Shown here piece by piece: positions 30,471 through 37,046 of a DNA stretch of 37,046 nt. The position numbers were made by a program, and so were the translations under genes. Each line of letters starts with the position of its first letter. Positions within the stretch are counted from its first letter, which is position 1. Under the pieces are notes generated by a model. It was given only the letters and a program-made list of their open reading frames with translations. It was not told where the DNA came from and searched no databases. The stretch covers positions 1 through 37,046 of the forward strand of contig CAZXCQ010000018.1 of the NCBI GenBank assembly GCA_964639275.1, read 5' to 3'. The stretch comes from CAZXCQ01 sp964639275. GTDB taxonomy: Bacteria > Desulfobacterota > DSM-4660 > Desulfatiglandales > Desulfatiglandaceae.

Positions 30471-30884
30471 TTACCTCCCTATAGGATTGACGATTTTCGA
30501 TTGACGATTTTCGATTGACGATTGAAGATTGTCATTTTTTCCCCTGGCCGTTTTCCTTGATGAAATAAAAATTGCTGTCAATTCGTCTGCTTCTTTCAGC
30601 AAAAATTCAATACGTTCTCTTTTCAATAGTTTTTCATCAATAATAAATTCTAACCAAAAGTATGATTCGTCAGTTTCTTCCAGAACAATGCTCAACTTTG
30701 AGATAAAGCTCGCCTTGGATTGAGCAAGACAGGCTGCCCTATAATTGCAAGCAACTGATGTGGCACACCGGATTAGCTGTCCCCGAATATGATTCCCCAG
30801 ATAGGTTTTTGGCAATGCCTCCGTCAATTTGACACACCGATGGGCAAATTGCTTTGTCCTATCCTTTAACTCACCACTTTCCAT
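30471..30884 (-). CDS. Four-helix-bundle protein (23S rRNA intervening-sequence family)
   Basis: 137 residues: LKDRTKQFAHRCVKLTEALPK, then IRGQLIRCATSVACNYRAACLAQSKASFISKLSIVLEETDESYFWLEF, then LKEADELTAIFISSRKTARG. This is the family first found in 23S rRNA intervening sequences and now common as free-standing genes; it forms pentameric four-helix bundles. The last ~25 residues (DNLQSSIENRQSKIVNPIGR) are encoded by a tandem repeat and are not part of the domain. Its stop lies 3 bases before the kinase start, whose ribosome binding site is inside this gene. Confidence 0.9.
   Translation of the reverse strand: MESGELKDRTKQFAHRCVKLTEALPKTYLGNHIRGQLIRCATSVACNYRAACLAQSKASFISKLSIVLEETDESYFWLEFIIDEKLLKRERIEFLLKEADELTAIFISSRKTARGKNDNLQSSIENRQSKIVNPIGR
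30485..30525. repeat. 14-bp tandem repeat at the kinase/four-helix-bundle junction
   Basis: GATTGACGATTTTC occurs at 30485-30498 and 30499-30512, followed by a third partial unit GATTGACGATT. The repeat encodes the tail of the four-helix-bundle protein. Confidence 0.85.
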
Positions 30885-30898
30885 TCTTCATCCCAAAC

Positions 30899-30944
30899 CC
30901 TCAATCCTCAATCTTCAATCCTCAATCTTCAATCTTCAATCCAC
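30899..30944. repeat. Heptamer tandem repeat
   Basis: About six units of AATCYTC (AATCCTC or AATCTTC) in tandem between the cheB stop and the four-helix-bundle start. Similar AATC-type runs occur at 26280-26335, 31499-31527 and 31897-31925. Confidence 0.8.
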
Positions 30945-31531
30945 CTAACCAGTTCCACAATCTTCTCAGCGATTTCATCCGGCGGGAGCACGTGGTCGAT
31001 GACGCCCGCATCGATGGCGTTCTTTGGCATGGCAAAGTAACGGGCGCTCTCCTTGTCCTGGGCCATGGTGATACCTCCTCTGGCCTTGATCTCCCGGCAC
31101 CCCTCAGTGCCGTCCCTGCCCGTGCCGGAAAGCACGACCCCGATCACCTCGCGACCGAACCATTTTGCGGCCGATTGGAAAAGCAGATCCGCAGCGGGGC
31201 GTACATGGTGTAACCGGTCTCCCTGATCGAGGACTAGTCGCCCATCTCCAACACGCAGGTGGCTTCCCGGCTCGGCCACGTAAACATGGCCCGCCTCAAT
31301 ACTCATCCCCGAAGCGGCCAGAGATACGGCAAGGGCTGTGTGGCTGTTCAGGTACTCGGGCAGGCGGGTGGGCCTGTCCGCACCCAGGTGTTGAACCACC
31401 AGCACGGCCACCGGCAGATCTCCCGGGAGCCTGGAGACCAGTCGAGTCAGGGGGGCGATCCCCCCGGCAGAGGCAGCAATGACGACAAGGCCTTTGATTG
31501 CGGATTGCGGAATGCGGATTGCGGAATTCAT
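30929..31531 (-). CDS. CheB-type protein-glutamate methylesterase catalytic domain, no receiver
   Basis: 200 residues. The catalytic triad is present: Ser21 in IAASAGG, His48 in VVQHLG, Asp140 in SGTGRDGTEG. Other CheB features are VYVAEPGSHL, RPAADLLFQSAA and TMAQDKESARYFAMPKNAI. There is no N-terminal receiver, so it is the stand-alone catalytic type, as in CheB-CheR-PAS fusions. The first ~11 residues (NSAIRIPQSAI) are encoded by ATTCCGC/AATCCGC repeats, so the start may have been taken over by a repeat. The ATG overlaps the upstream gene's stop as ATGA. Substrate: probably glutamyl methyl esters on a receptor, or another protein in this non-flagellar context. Confidence 0.92.
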   Translation of the reverse strand: MNSAIRIPQSAIKGLVVIAASAGGIAPLTRLVSRLPGDLPVAVLVVQHLGADRPTRLPEYLNSHTALAVSLAASGMSIEAGHVYVAEPGSHLRVGDGRLVLDQGDRLHHVRPAADLLFQSAAKWFGREVIGVVLSGTGRDGTEGCREIKARGGITMAQDKESARYFAMPKNAIDAGVIDHVLPPDEIAEKIVELVRWIED

Positions 31532-31887
31532 TTGTTCTGGCCCTTCCTTGCGGTATTTATCGAGGCAACCGTAATCGCCAGGAGTTCGTTGGCCTCTTGT
31601 ATGAGGGATTCTAACTTCTGCAAGGGTATAATTCCGGCTTCAACCAATAGCTCCATCCAGAATAGAGATTCATCGGTCTCTTCTTCCACAGTGCCCATCT
31701 TGGAAATAAAATCTGCAGGTGATTTGGCACGACATGCCGCCCGATAGTTCGCTGCGACTGAAGTCCCGGATCGCAGCAATTGCCTGCCCAGTACATCCGC
31801 CGTCTGTCCCTCGGGCAGCGACTCAACCAGTCTTATTACTCTTAACGCAAACTCTCTCGTTCGTTGCTTTAGATCTTTCTGTTTCAT
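31528..31887 (-). CDS. Four-helix-bundle protein (23S rRNA intervening-sequence family), second copy
   Basis: 119 residues from MKQKDLKQRTREFALRVIRL: GRQLLRSGTSVAANYRAACRAKSPADFISKMGTVEEETDESLFWMELL and LIQEANELLAITVASINTARKG. The R-S-G-T-S-V-A-A-N-Y-R-E/A-A core is the family signature. The longer frame to 32043 only reads back into the cheR gene; AAGGA lies 4 bases before the ATG at 31887. The stop codon overlaps the cheB start (ATGA), so translation of cheB is coupled to this gene. Confidence 0.92.
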   Translation of the reverse strand: MKQKDLKQRTREFALRVIRLVESLPEGQTADVLGRQLLRSGTSVAANYRAACRAKSPADFISKMGTVEEETDESLFWMELLVEAGIIPLQKLESLIQEANELLAITVASINTARKGQNK

Positions 31888-31924
31888 TTTGTCCTTCATT
31901 CCGCAATCCGCATTCCGCAATCCA

Positions 31925-32749
31925 TTAAGCCTTTCGATAAAGTCTCGCCTTGTATTCCACACAATCAAAAAGATGTTTTGTTTCGCCGGTGGGCACCTCG
32001 GCCTTGCCCAGGAGGAGAAATCCGCGCGGTTTGAGACCTGCATGGAGGGCTTTGAGCACGCGTATTTGAAGGGCAGGGGTGAAGTAGATCAGGGTGTTGC
32101 GGCAGACCACAAGATCCATGTCTTTGAGGGGGGGGTCCTTCGTAAGGTCATGGACATGAAAATCCACCAGATTTTGGATCATGGGCCTGATCCGAAAGTC
32201 ATTTCCACCCTTTAGAAAGTATTTCTTGATCCATGCGGCCTGAATCCCTTCTACTTCCCTCGAACCAAAGTGCCCATCTCTCGCGCGGTCCAGGGCCTTT
32301 GGGTCGATGTCCGTGCCCACGATGGTGATTTTGTCCAGCGAGTTGCTCCCTCCCGCCAGCTCTCTTGAGAGAATGGCAATGGAGTAAGGCTCGGCACCCG
32401 TGGCGCACCCGGCACTCCAGATCCTGACGGGGCCCTTCTTTCGCCGATCACCCCTGACGATCACCGGCAAAACCCTTTCAGCCAGTGCTTCGAATGCGAT
32501 CTGATCACGAAAAAAGCTGGTGACGTTTATGGTCAGGTCGTCAAAGAGCCGGTTGTATTCCTGAGGGTCCTGGTCCAGGAGCCTGGCATACTCCTCATAC
32601 GTCTCTTGACCCCGGAATCGCAGCCGCCGGCCTATCCGCCGCCTTAGGGTGGTCTCCCGGTACTCCCTGAAGTCAAAGCCCCGTTCGTGGTATATCTTTT
32701 CCAGAAGCTGCCGGAGGCCTCGATTCTCGCGGGTCAAATGGGCACCCAT
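31925..32749 (-). CDS. CheR-type protein-glutamate O-methyltransferase
   Basis: 274 residues. The N-terminal helical domain contains TTLRRRIGRRLRFRG and YARLLDQDPQEYNRLFDDLTINVTSFFRD. The SAM-binding domain begins at WSAGCATGAEPYSIAI (~111-126) and continues with IVGTDIDPKALDRAR, and later DLVVCRNTLIYF. It is full length for CheR. It transfers methyl groups from S-adenosylmethionine to glutamates. It is first in a minus-strand group with a four-helix-bundle gene, cheB, another four-helix-bundle gene and a PAS kinase; it has no receptor or cheA gene nearby. The Shine-Dalgarno sequence is weak. Confidence 0.95.
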   Translation of the reverse strand: MGAHLTRENRGLRQLLEKIYHERGFDFREYRETTLRRRIGRRLRFRGQETYEEYARLLDQDPQEYNRLFDDLTINVTSFFRDQIAFEALAERVLPVIVRGDRRKKGPVRIWSAGCATGAEPYSIAILSRELAGGSNSLDKITIVGTDIDPKALDRARDGHFGSREVEGIQAAWIKKYFLKGGNDFRIRPMIQNLVDFHVHDLTKDPPLKDMDLVVCRNTLIYFTPALQIRVLKALHAGLKPRGFLLLGKAEVPTGETKHLFDCVEYKARLYRKA

Positions 32750-32784
32750 CTTGATTAATGATTGTCGATTTTTGATTGTTGATT

Positions 32785-32813
32785 GTTATCTGCCTAGGCC
32801 TCCGGCCTGTCAA
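32785..32813 (-). promoter_or_regulatory. Possible promoter of the cheR-cheB-kinase group
   Basis: Read on the minus strand: TTGACA (32813-32808), a 17-base spacer, GATAAC (32790-32785), 36 bases before the cheR start. The -35 is perfect and the -10 matches four of six bases, but the spacer is a GC-rich repeat (GGCCGGAGGCC), so chance is possible. Confidence 0.4.
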
Positions 32814-33270
32814 CAGCCTCAAAGAGAGTCCAAACGGGAGGCCGCGATGCTTTGACCGGCATCCAGCATTGCCGTGTCTGGACATAGCAATCCGTGTTTT
32901 TCAAATGCACTATTTGTGCCATCGAATATTCCCCCATTTTCCGGTTGAATGGCAGGGCGAAATCTGAGATGAAACTGATCAAACGCTGGGCTTGAACTAT
33001 ATAAAAAATTGTACCGTTTCAATTAGTTAGGCGATATTTTTGTTCGAAGCGGAGTGGTCTTTTTGGCCAGTGACGTCTCCAGCAGAACTTATTGGGAACT
33101 TCAAAACTGTCTAACGGCTGGTATGGCATCGCCACCCCATTTATGGCACGAATGCCATAGAATCGTGAAGGACATGGTGGTTCTCAACCTGTTTGCGGAA
33201 ATCATGTGTAACCGTTCACGGGTTCAAAGGTTGTGTTTTCATGTAATGTCACCTAATTTTCCTCAGAAAT

Positions 33271-33289
33271 CCACGTCTTATCGGCGTGG
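33271..33289. repeat. Hairpin related to the one at the right end
   Basis: CCACGTC and GGCGTGG style arms form a 7-bp stem with one G-T pair and a 5-base loop. The flanks AGAAA before and GTGGTCA...ATGGCTATG after match 37005-37046. Confidence 0.65.
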
Positions 33290-33387
33290 TCAGAGATGAT
33301 GGCTATGCAGAGAAAATAAGGCATTATTCCAGTTTCCAGCATCCAGTTTCAGGGATCAGAACTGATAAGGAATATCTTATTGACAGA

Positions 33388-34497
33388 TTAGTCTCCGGCA
33401 ACACCTATCTTGATTTCCAGTATTCCATTCTTGTATGACCACGTCATATCGTCGCTTTTGCCCTGTCTGGAAAGGAGCACCTCTTTTTGATACTTCCTGT
33501 TTTTCCCCTCTGCCGTAATATTCAGTATATCCCCATTTATTTCCAGACTGATATCCTTTTTCTCGACACCCGGCATCTCCGCAACGATGTGGATACCATC
33601 GGCCTCGTCGAAAATATCCACGATGGGTTCCCGCACCTCCTCGACTACCGGACCTTTGGGTGTTCGCTTGATATTTCCAAAGGGCTGGACCGAAGGCCTG
33701 CCGTCTGCCAGCGTGCGAATCCTGACCCCATAGACACCCTTTAGGTCCTTGAGGCCTTTGATCTTGTCCAGACCGCTGAAATCGATCTCCCCCGTCTTGG
33801 ACAATTCTTCGCCTTTTTCTGCAAGCCTGGTGGCCGAATCGATCAGCGTTCCGAGCCCCTTAAAAAGGCCCCCAAGCCCAAAATCAAAGCCTGCAGCACT
33901 GTTTTTTTCTTCATTGCCTTTTTTTTCACTCATTTTTTTTGCCTCCCCAGCAGGACGTGAGTCCTCTGATGACGTTGTTTTGGTTATCTCCCAGCGCCCA
34001 TTTTTCTCCGCGCATTCAAAACGGTTTGCCTCAAGGATCCCCTTTAGTCCCTTGACCAGACCATATCCGGCCAGACTCGAAAAGACAGGTATCGAACTGA
34101 CTATCGCTGTCGATGCATTGAGCGAGGCTGCCGCAATGGTTCCGAGTCCAGCAAGGATACCGGCCGGGGTCAGTTCCTTGACCATGCGATCGGTGACGAC
34201 CCCGGCGAATACTTCAGGGTCTTCCCCAATCTCCTTGATAAGCCCAGAGAACCGGGCCCTGTCTTTTTCGGACAGGGTCTTAAACCTGGATATCCCGATA
34301 ACCTGGATCGCCTTTAACCGGTTCAAGAGATCATCAGAGGGATAAGTCTGACCCGCCTCGATCCGCATCACCGTACTGCGCGACACCCCCAGGATCCCGG
34401 CCAGCTCGGCCACAGACATACGGCCAAACCTCTCCCGCAGTTCCTTAAGTATATGCCCGCAGTTTTCCCGCGTAACCGATTTTAGCATGTCATCCAT
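33388..34497 (-). CDS. XRE-type HTH fused to a C-terminal Hsp20 (GvpH-like) domain
   Basis: 369 residues. An N-terminal helix-turn-helix of the XRE/Cro type (~12-65) has MSVAELAGILGVSRSTVMRIEAGQTYPS. A Gly/Ala-rich hydrophobic helical stretch follows (~115-160), then a polar linker, then FDFGLGGLFKGLGTLID and LKGVYGVRIRTLADG, and a final alpha-crystallin domain (~280-369) with EEVREPIVDIFDEADGIHIVAEMPGVEKKDI, ISLEINGDILNI and the closing NGILEIKI. The middle and C-terminus resemble Hsp20 proteins of gas-vesicle (GvpH) type. The ATG at 34497 has GAGAGGA upstream; the frame opens at 34554. A DNA-binding chaperone is inferred. It is divergent from the next gene. Confidence 0.92.
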   Translation of the reverse strand: MDDMLKSVTRENCGHILKELRERFGRMSVAELAGILGVSRSTVMRIEAGQTYPSDDLLNRLKAIQVIGISRFKTLSEKDRARFSGLIKEIGEDPEVFAGVVTDRMVKELTPAGILAGLGTIAAASLNASTAIVSSIPVFSSLAGYGLVKGLKGILEANRFECAEKNGRWEITKTTSSEDSRPAGEAKKMSEKKGNEEKNSAAGFDFGLGGLFKGLGTLIDSATRLAEKGEELSKTGEIDFSGLDKIKGLKDLKGVYGVRIRTLADGRPSVQPFGNIKRTPKGPVVEEVREPIVDIFDEADGIHIVAEMPGVEKKDISLEINGDILNITAEGKNRKYQKEVLLSRQGKSDDMTWSYKNGILEIKIGVAGD

Positions 34498-34729
34498 TGC
34501 ATTTCCTCTCAATTTGGTGCTCAATGCTTCAGACTGTTGCATGATGATCCACATATGCCCAAAACTAAGTCCCCATTCTGCGATGTCAAGTCTTTTTTAC
34601 CTAATTTTTTCAGAAGGCTCATGTGGGATACAGACAATTTCTTATCAGCGCGCGGAAACACAAATTGACTTCACCGCACAAGTTTTGGTAATCTCGGCAG
34701 TAACATCCCAATGACCAGAGGTAAAGAGA

Positions 34730-36994
34730 ATGCCCGAGGGAAATATCTTGATCGCAGATGACGACCAGCGCATCCGGGAGCTCTTTGTGGGAATGCTCAA
34801 GGATGAGAACTATCGGATTTATCTGGCCGCCGATGGAAAAGAGGCAGTGGATATTGCAAAAAGGATGCCTGTAGACGTAGCCATACTTGACATTATGATG
34901 CCCGAGATGGATGGCCTTGAGGCCCTGAGAAGGATCAAGGAGATCGATGAGGACATCCAGATCATCATCCATACCGGCTACGGCGAATTGGAGAGCCTGA
35001 GGCAGACGCTGGGGCATGACAGGGTCTTTGATTATCTCATTAAACCGACAGGTATATCCGCGATCAGGGACTTGGTTCATAAGGCCTTAAAAAAACGAGG
35101 TTTGCTCACAGATAATGGCTCCGACGCAACGGAACTGAGGGATCGGTTTTATGAACTGGAAAGGGATTTCAAAGAAAGGACCTATCAATTAAGGGAATCC
35201 CAGATCAAGTACAAGGATCTCGTGGAGAATCTCAACGACGCGATTATAGTAATCCAGGAGGGGTACCTGCGGTTTGCCAATCGCACGGCCGTGCAGCTAT
35301 TGGGCCGCCCCGGGGAGGGGCTCCTGAATGCCCCAATTGCCGAGATGATTCACCCTTATGATCGCGTCGGGGTGGAGGAATTTTACAGGAAGCGATTACG
35401 TGGCGAGTCCGAACCACTCCTCTATACCTTTAGGGTCTTAAGAAAGGACGGGTCCTCATTGTGGGTTGAAAGCCACGCCGTCAAGACCATGTGGGGAGAA
35501 AGCCCCGCCACCTTGAGTGTTATGCGGGACATAACGGACCGGATTGCGGCGCAGGAGGCATTGCGCGAGTCCGAGGAAAAATACCGCGGTATATTTGATC
35601 AGGCAACCGATTCGATTTTCCTTGTGGACCTTGAGACGGGGGCGGTGGTGGATTTTAACGAAACGGCCCACAGGAGCCTGGGTTACACAAAAGAGGAATT
35701 TCAACGACTCACGCTGGCTGATATCGAGGTCCTTGAATCTCCGGGGGAAGTCAGAGACCACATGGATAGGCTCAAAAATGAGGGGGAGGGGATACTTGAA
35801 ACGAAACACCAGGCAAAGGACGGAGAGATACGGGACATGGAGTTGCGGAGCAAGGTGATTTCCCTGAATGACAAGGGTTTTGCCCTTATCTTGGGCCGCG
35901 ATGTGACAGAGGCCAGGAGGAAAGATGAGGTATTGAGGATAAAGGATGCAGCCCTGGCTACCTCCATTAGCGGCATCGCCTTTGCAAACCTCGAAGGGAA
36001 TGTGACATACGTGAACAAGTCTTTTCTCAGATTATGGGGATATAATAAGGAAAAGGAGGTCCTGGGAAGACCCATCTCGGAATTTGCCAGGAGAACCGAT
36101 GAGGGGCTGGAGATCAGTCAGGCGGTGCGCGAGAGGGGTGGGTGGGCAGGAGAAGTGACCCTCAGGAAGAAAGATGGTTCATTGTTTAAGGCCCAGGTTT
36201 CGGTCAGCATGGTAAGGGATGAATTGGGGAAACCGATCTGTCTGATGGGCTCATTTATCGACATGAGCGATCAGAAGACGAGCCACCACGAGGCCCTTAT
36301 CCGGACGGAGAAGCTCTCATCGCTGGGGCAGCTTTCAGCAGGACTTGCCCATGAACTCAGAAACCCCCTGGCCGTGATCAGCACCTGCTCTCAGTTTTGT
36401 CTGGACAATATGAAGCTTGAACGTCAGGTGATTGAAAATTTTCAGGTGATTTACCGGAGCTCTCAGAGGGCGAGCATCCTGATAAACGAACTGTTAGACT
36501 TTGCCCGGCCCTCGCAGTTGGAGTGGGCCGAGGTGGACATCAACCAGGTGATCCACAGGATGTTGGATATGGCCAGACTCGAGCGAAAATCCTTTCGTAT
36601 CACCTTTGTGCCCATGCTGAGAAAATGGCTCCCAAAGGTCATGGGGGACAGGGGGAAGCTGGTGCAACTCTTCCTGAATCTTACCCAGAACGCTGTCCAG
36701 GCGGTCTCAGAAGGCGGGAAAATCATCCTCCAGACCCGGTTTGTTGCCTCCGAGGGCCAGGTGGAGGTCAATATCATTGACGACGGACCCGGTATCCCGG
36801 ATGATTATAGGCATCGGATCTTTGATCCGTTTTTTACCACCAAGGACGGGGGTACGGGCCTCGGGCTGAGTATATGTCACTCAATCGTGGAGCAGCACGA
36901 AGGGAGTATCAGTGTAAATTCCGAAGATGAAGGCGGAACCAGGGTCTCCGTGAGGCTGCCTGCCAAGCGAGTAGAAAAAGGGGTAGCACTCTAG
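34730..36994 (+). CDS. REC-PAS-PAS-PAS sensor histidine kinase
   Basis: 754 residues without membrane helices. An N-terminal receiver (1-120: ADDD at 9-12, phospho-Asp54 in AILDIMMPEMDG, Lys105 in YLIKPTG), a coiled linker, three PAS domains (~160-275, ~280-395, ~400-515), HisKA with AGLAHELRNPLAVI (phospho-His541), and HATPase with NLTQNAVQAV, DDGPGIPD and GGTGLGLSICHSIVEQHEG. The receiver-first order means that it is probably controlled by another kinase as well as by PAS ligands. GAGGT lies before the ATG. It is the only signalling gene on the plus strand, divergent from the HTH-Hsp20 gene with 232 bases between. Confidence 0.95.
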   Translation: MPEGNILIADDDQRIRELFVGMLKDENYRIYLAADGKEAVDIAKRMPVDVAILDIMMPEMDGLEALRRIKEIDEDIQIIIHTGYGELESLRQTLGHDRVFDYLIKPTGISAIRDLVHKALKKRGLLTDNGSDATELRDRFYELERDFKERTYQLRESQIKYKDLVENLNDAIIVIQEGYLRFANRTAVQLLGRPGEGLLNAPIAEMIHPYDRVGVEEFYRKRLRGESEPLLYTFRVLRKDGSSLWVESHAVKTMWGESPATLSVMRDITDRIAAQEALRESEEKYRGIFDQATDSIFLVDLETGAVVDFNETAHRSLGYTKEEFQRLTLADIEVLESPGEVRDHMDRLKNEGEGILETKHQAKDGEIRDMELRSKVISLNDKGFALILGRDVTEARRKDEVLRIKDAALATSISGIAFANLEGNVTYVNKSFLRLWGYNKEKEVLGRPISEFARRTDEGLEISQAVRERGGWAGEVTLRKKDGSLFKAQVSVSMVRDELGKPICLMGSFIDMSDQKTSHHEALIRTEKLSSLGQLSAGLAHELRNPLAVISTCSQFCLDNMKLERQVIENFQVIYRSSQRASILINELLDFARPSQLEWAEVDINQVIHRMLDMARLERKSFRITFVPMLRKWLPKVMGDRGKLVQLFLNLTQNAVQAVSEGGKIILQTRFVASEGQVEVNIIDDGPGIPDDYRHRIFDPFFTTKDGGTGLGLSICHSIVEQHEGSISVNSEDEGGTRVSVRLPAKRVEKGVAL

Positions 36995-37008
36995 TTCATT
37001 GTAGAAAC

Positions 37009-37027
37009 CCACGCCCTATGGGCGTGG
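37009..37027. repeat. Perfect hairpin just after the kinase gene
   Basis: CCACGCCC, loop TAT, GGGCGTGG: an 8-bp stem preceded by GAAAC and followed by TCATG. Without a T-run, it looks more like an interspersed hairpin (as found at the ends of IS200/IS605-type elements or REP-like repeats) than a terminator. A degenerate relative is at 33271-33289. Confidence 0.7.
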
Positions 37028-37046
37028 TCATGTGGGACTGGCTATG

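Larger units (their letters stand above)
32750..33387. other. 638-base region without a gene
   Basis: No credible coding frame on either strand. It holds AATC/TGATTG-type repeats (32752-32790), a possible cheR promoter (32785-32813), an 8-bp inverted pair TATGGCAT (33122-33129) / ATGCCATA (33152-33159) with a 22-base loop, a hairpin at 33271-33289, and CCAGTTTCCAGCATCCAGTTTC-like repeats (33330-33352). Confidence 0.6.

Noticed and set aside
30899..30944. Heptamer repeats as a CRISPR array
   Set aside because: Units are 7 bases with no spacers; it is a simple tandem repeat.
33026..33112. GTTAGGC and GTCTAAC as possible integron attC core sites
   Set aside because: Wrong order and spacing for a cassette, no fold typical of attC between them, and no integrase in the window.
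32673..33299. Small open frames of 60-81 codons on both strands
   Set aside because: They cross repeats, lack ribosome binding sites and show no recognisable protein pattern.

Overview
The window looks like a chromosomal segment of an anaerobic Desulfobacterota-type (deltaproteobacterial) bacterium. This is inferred from gene content only: a branched-chain amino acid type ABC transporter beside fatty-acyl activation and dehydrogenation genes, a TAXI-type TRAP transporter, dense multidomain signalling genes, DUF1640 and four-helix-bundle genes, and spacers packed with short degenerate repeats. No rRNA, tRNA or CRISPR array was seen.

Left third (1-12.4 kb), transport and metabolism: the end of livH, then livM, livG and livF overlap as one operon (+). 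After a GIY-YIG gene bracketed by palindromes come, on the minus strand, an acyl-CoA dehydrogenase, an acyl-CoA synthetase and a lipoprotein. Then on the plus strand come an MscS channel, a lipoprotein with a recognisable promoter, and a TAXI-TRAP operon (solute receptor, DUF1850 protein, fused 4TM/12TM permease).

Middle and right (12.4-32.7 kb), signalling, almost all on the minus strand. Read in the direction of transcription: CheR, a four-helix-bundle protein, a CheB catalytic domain, a second four-helix-bundle protein, a coiled-coil PAS-PAS histidine kinase, an Rcp1-like receiver, a receiver fused to a helical domain that resembles KaiA/RsbU, KaiB, KaiC, a REC-PAS-PAS-HisKA-pseudoREC-GGDEF protein, two paralogous REC-PAS-HD-GYP proteins, and a hybrid histidine kinase. 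The layout suggests a Kai-type timing or stress module wired to two-component and cyclic-di-GMP signalling. The candidate KaiA-like protein is the most interesting single item.

The spacers record much rearrangement. There are three copies of a DUF1640 promoter region (one intact gene, one with an N-terminal deletion, one promoter plus start only) alternating with the signalling genes. There is a 402-bp element with terminal inverted repeats and an 8-bp target duplication that splits a DUF4258 gene upstream of its DUF2283 partner. There are also a receiver/HisKA mosaic remnant fused to a vapC tail, a truncated four-helix-bundle gene, and a dispersed repeat family. The right end (33.4-37 kb) holds an XRE-HTH/Hsp20 fusion divergent from a REC-PAS-histidine kinase.
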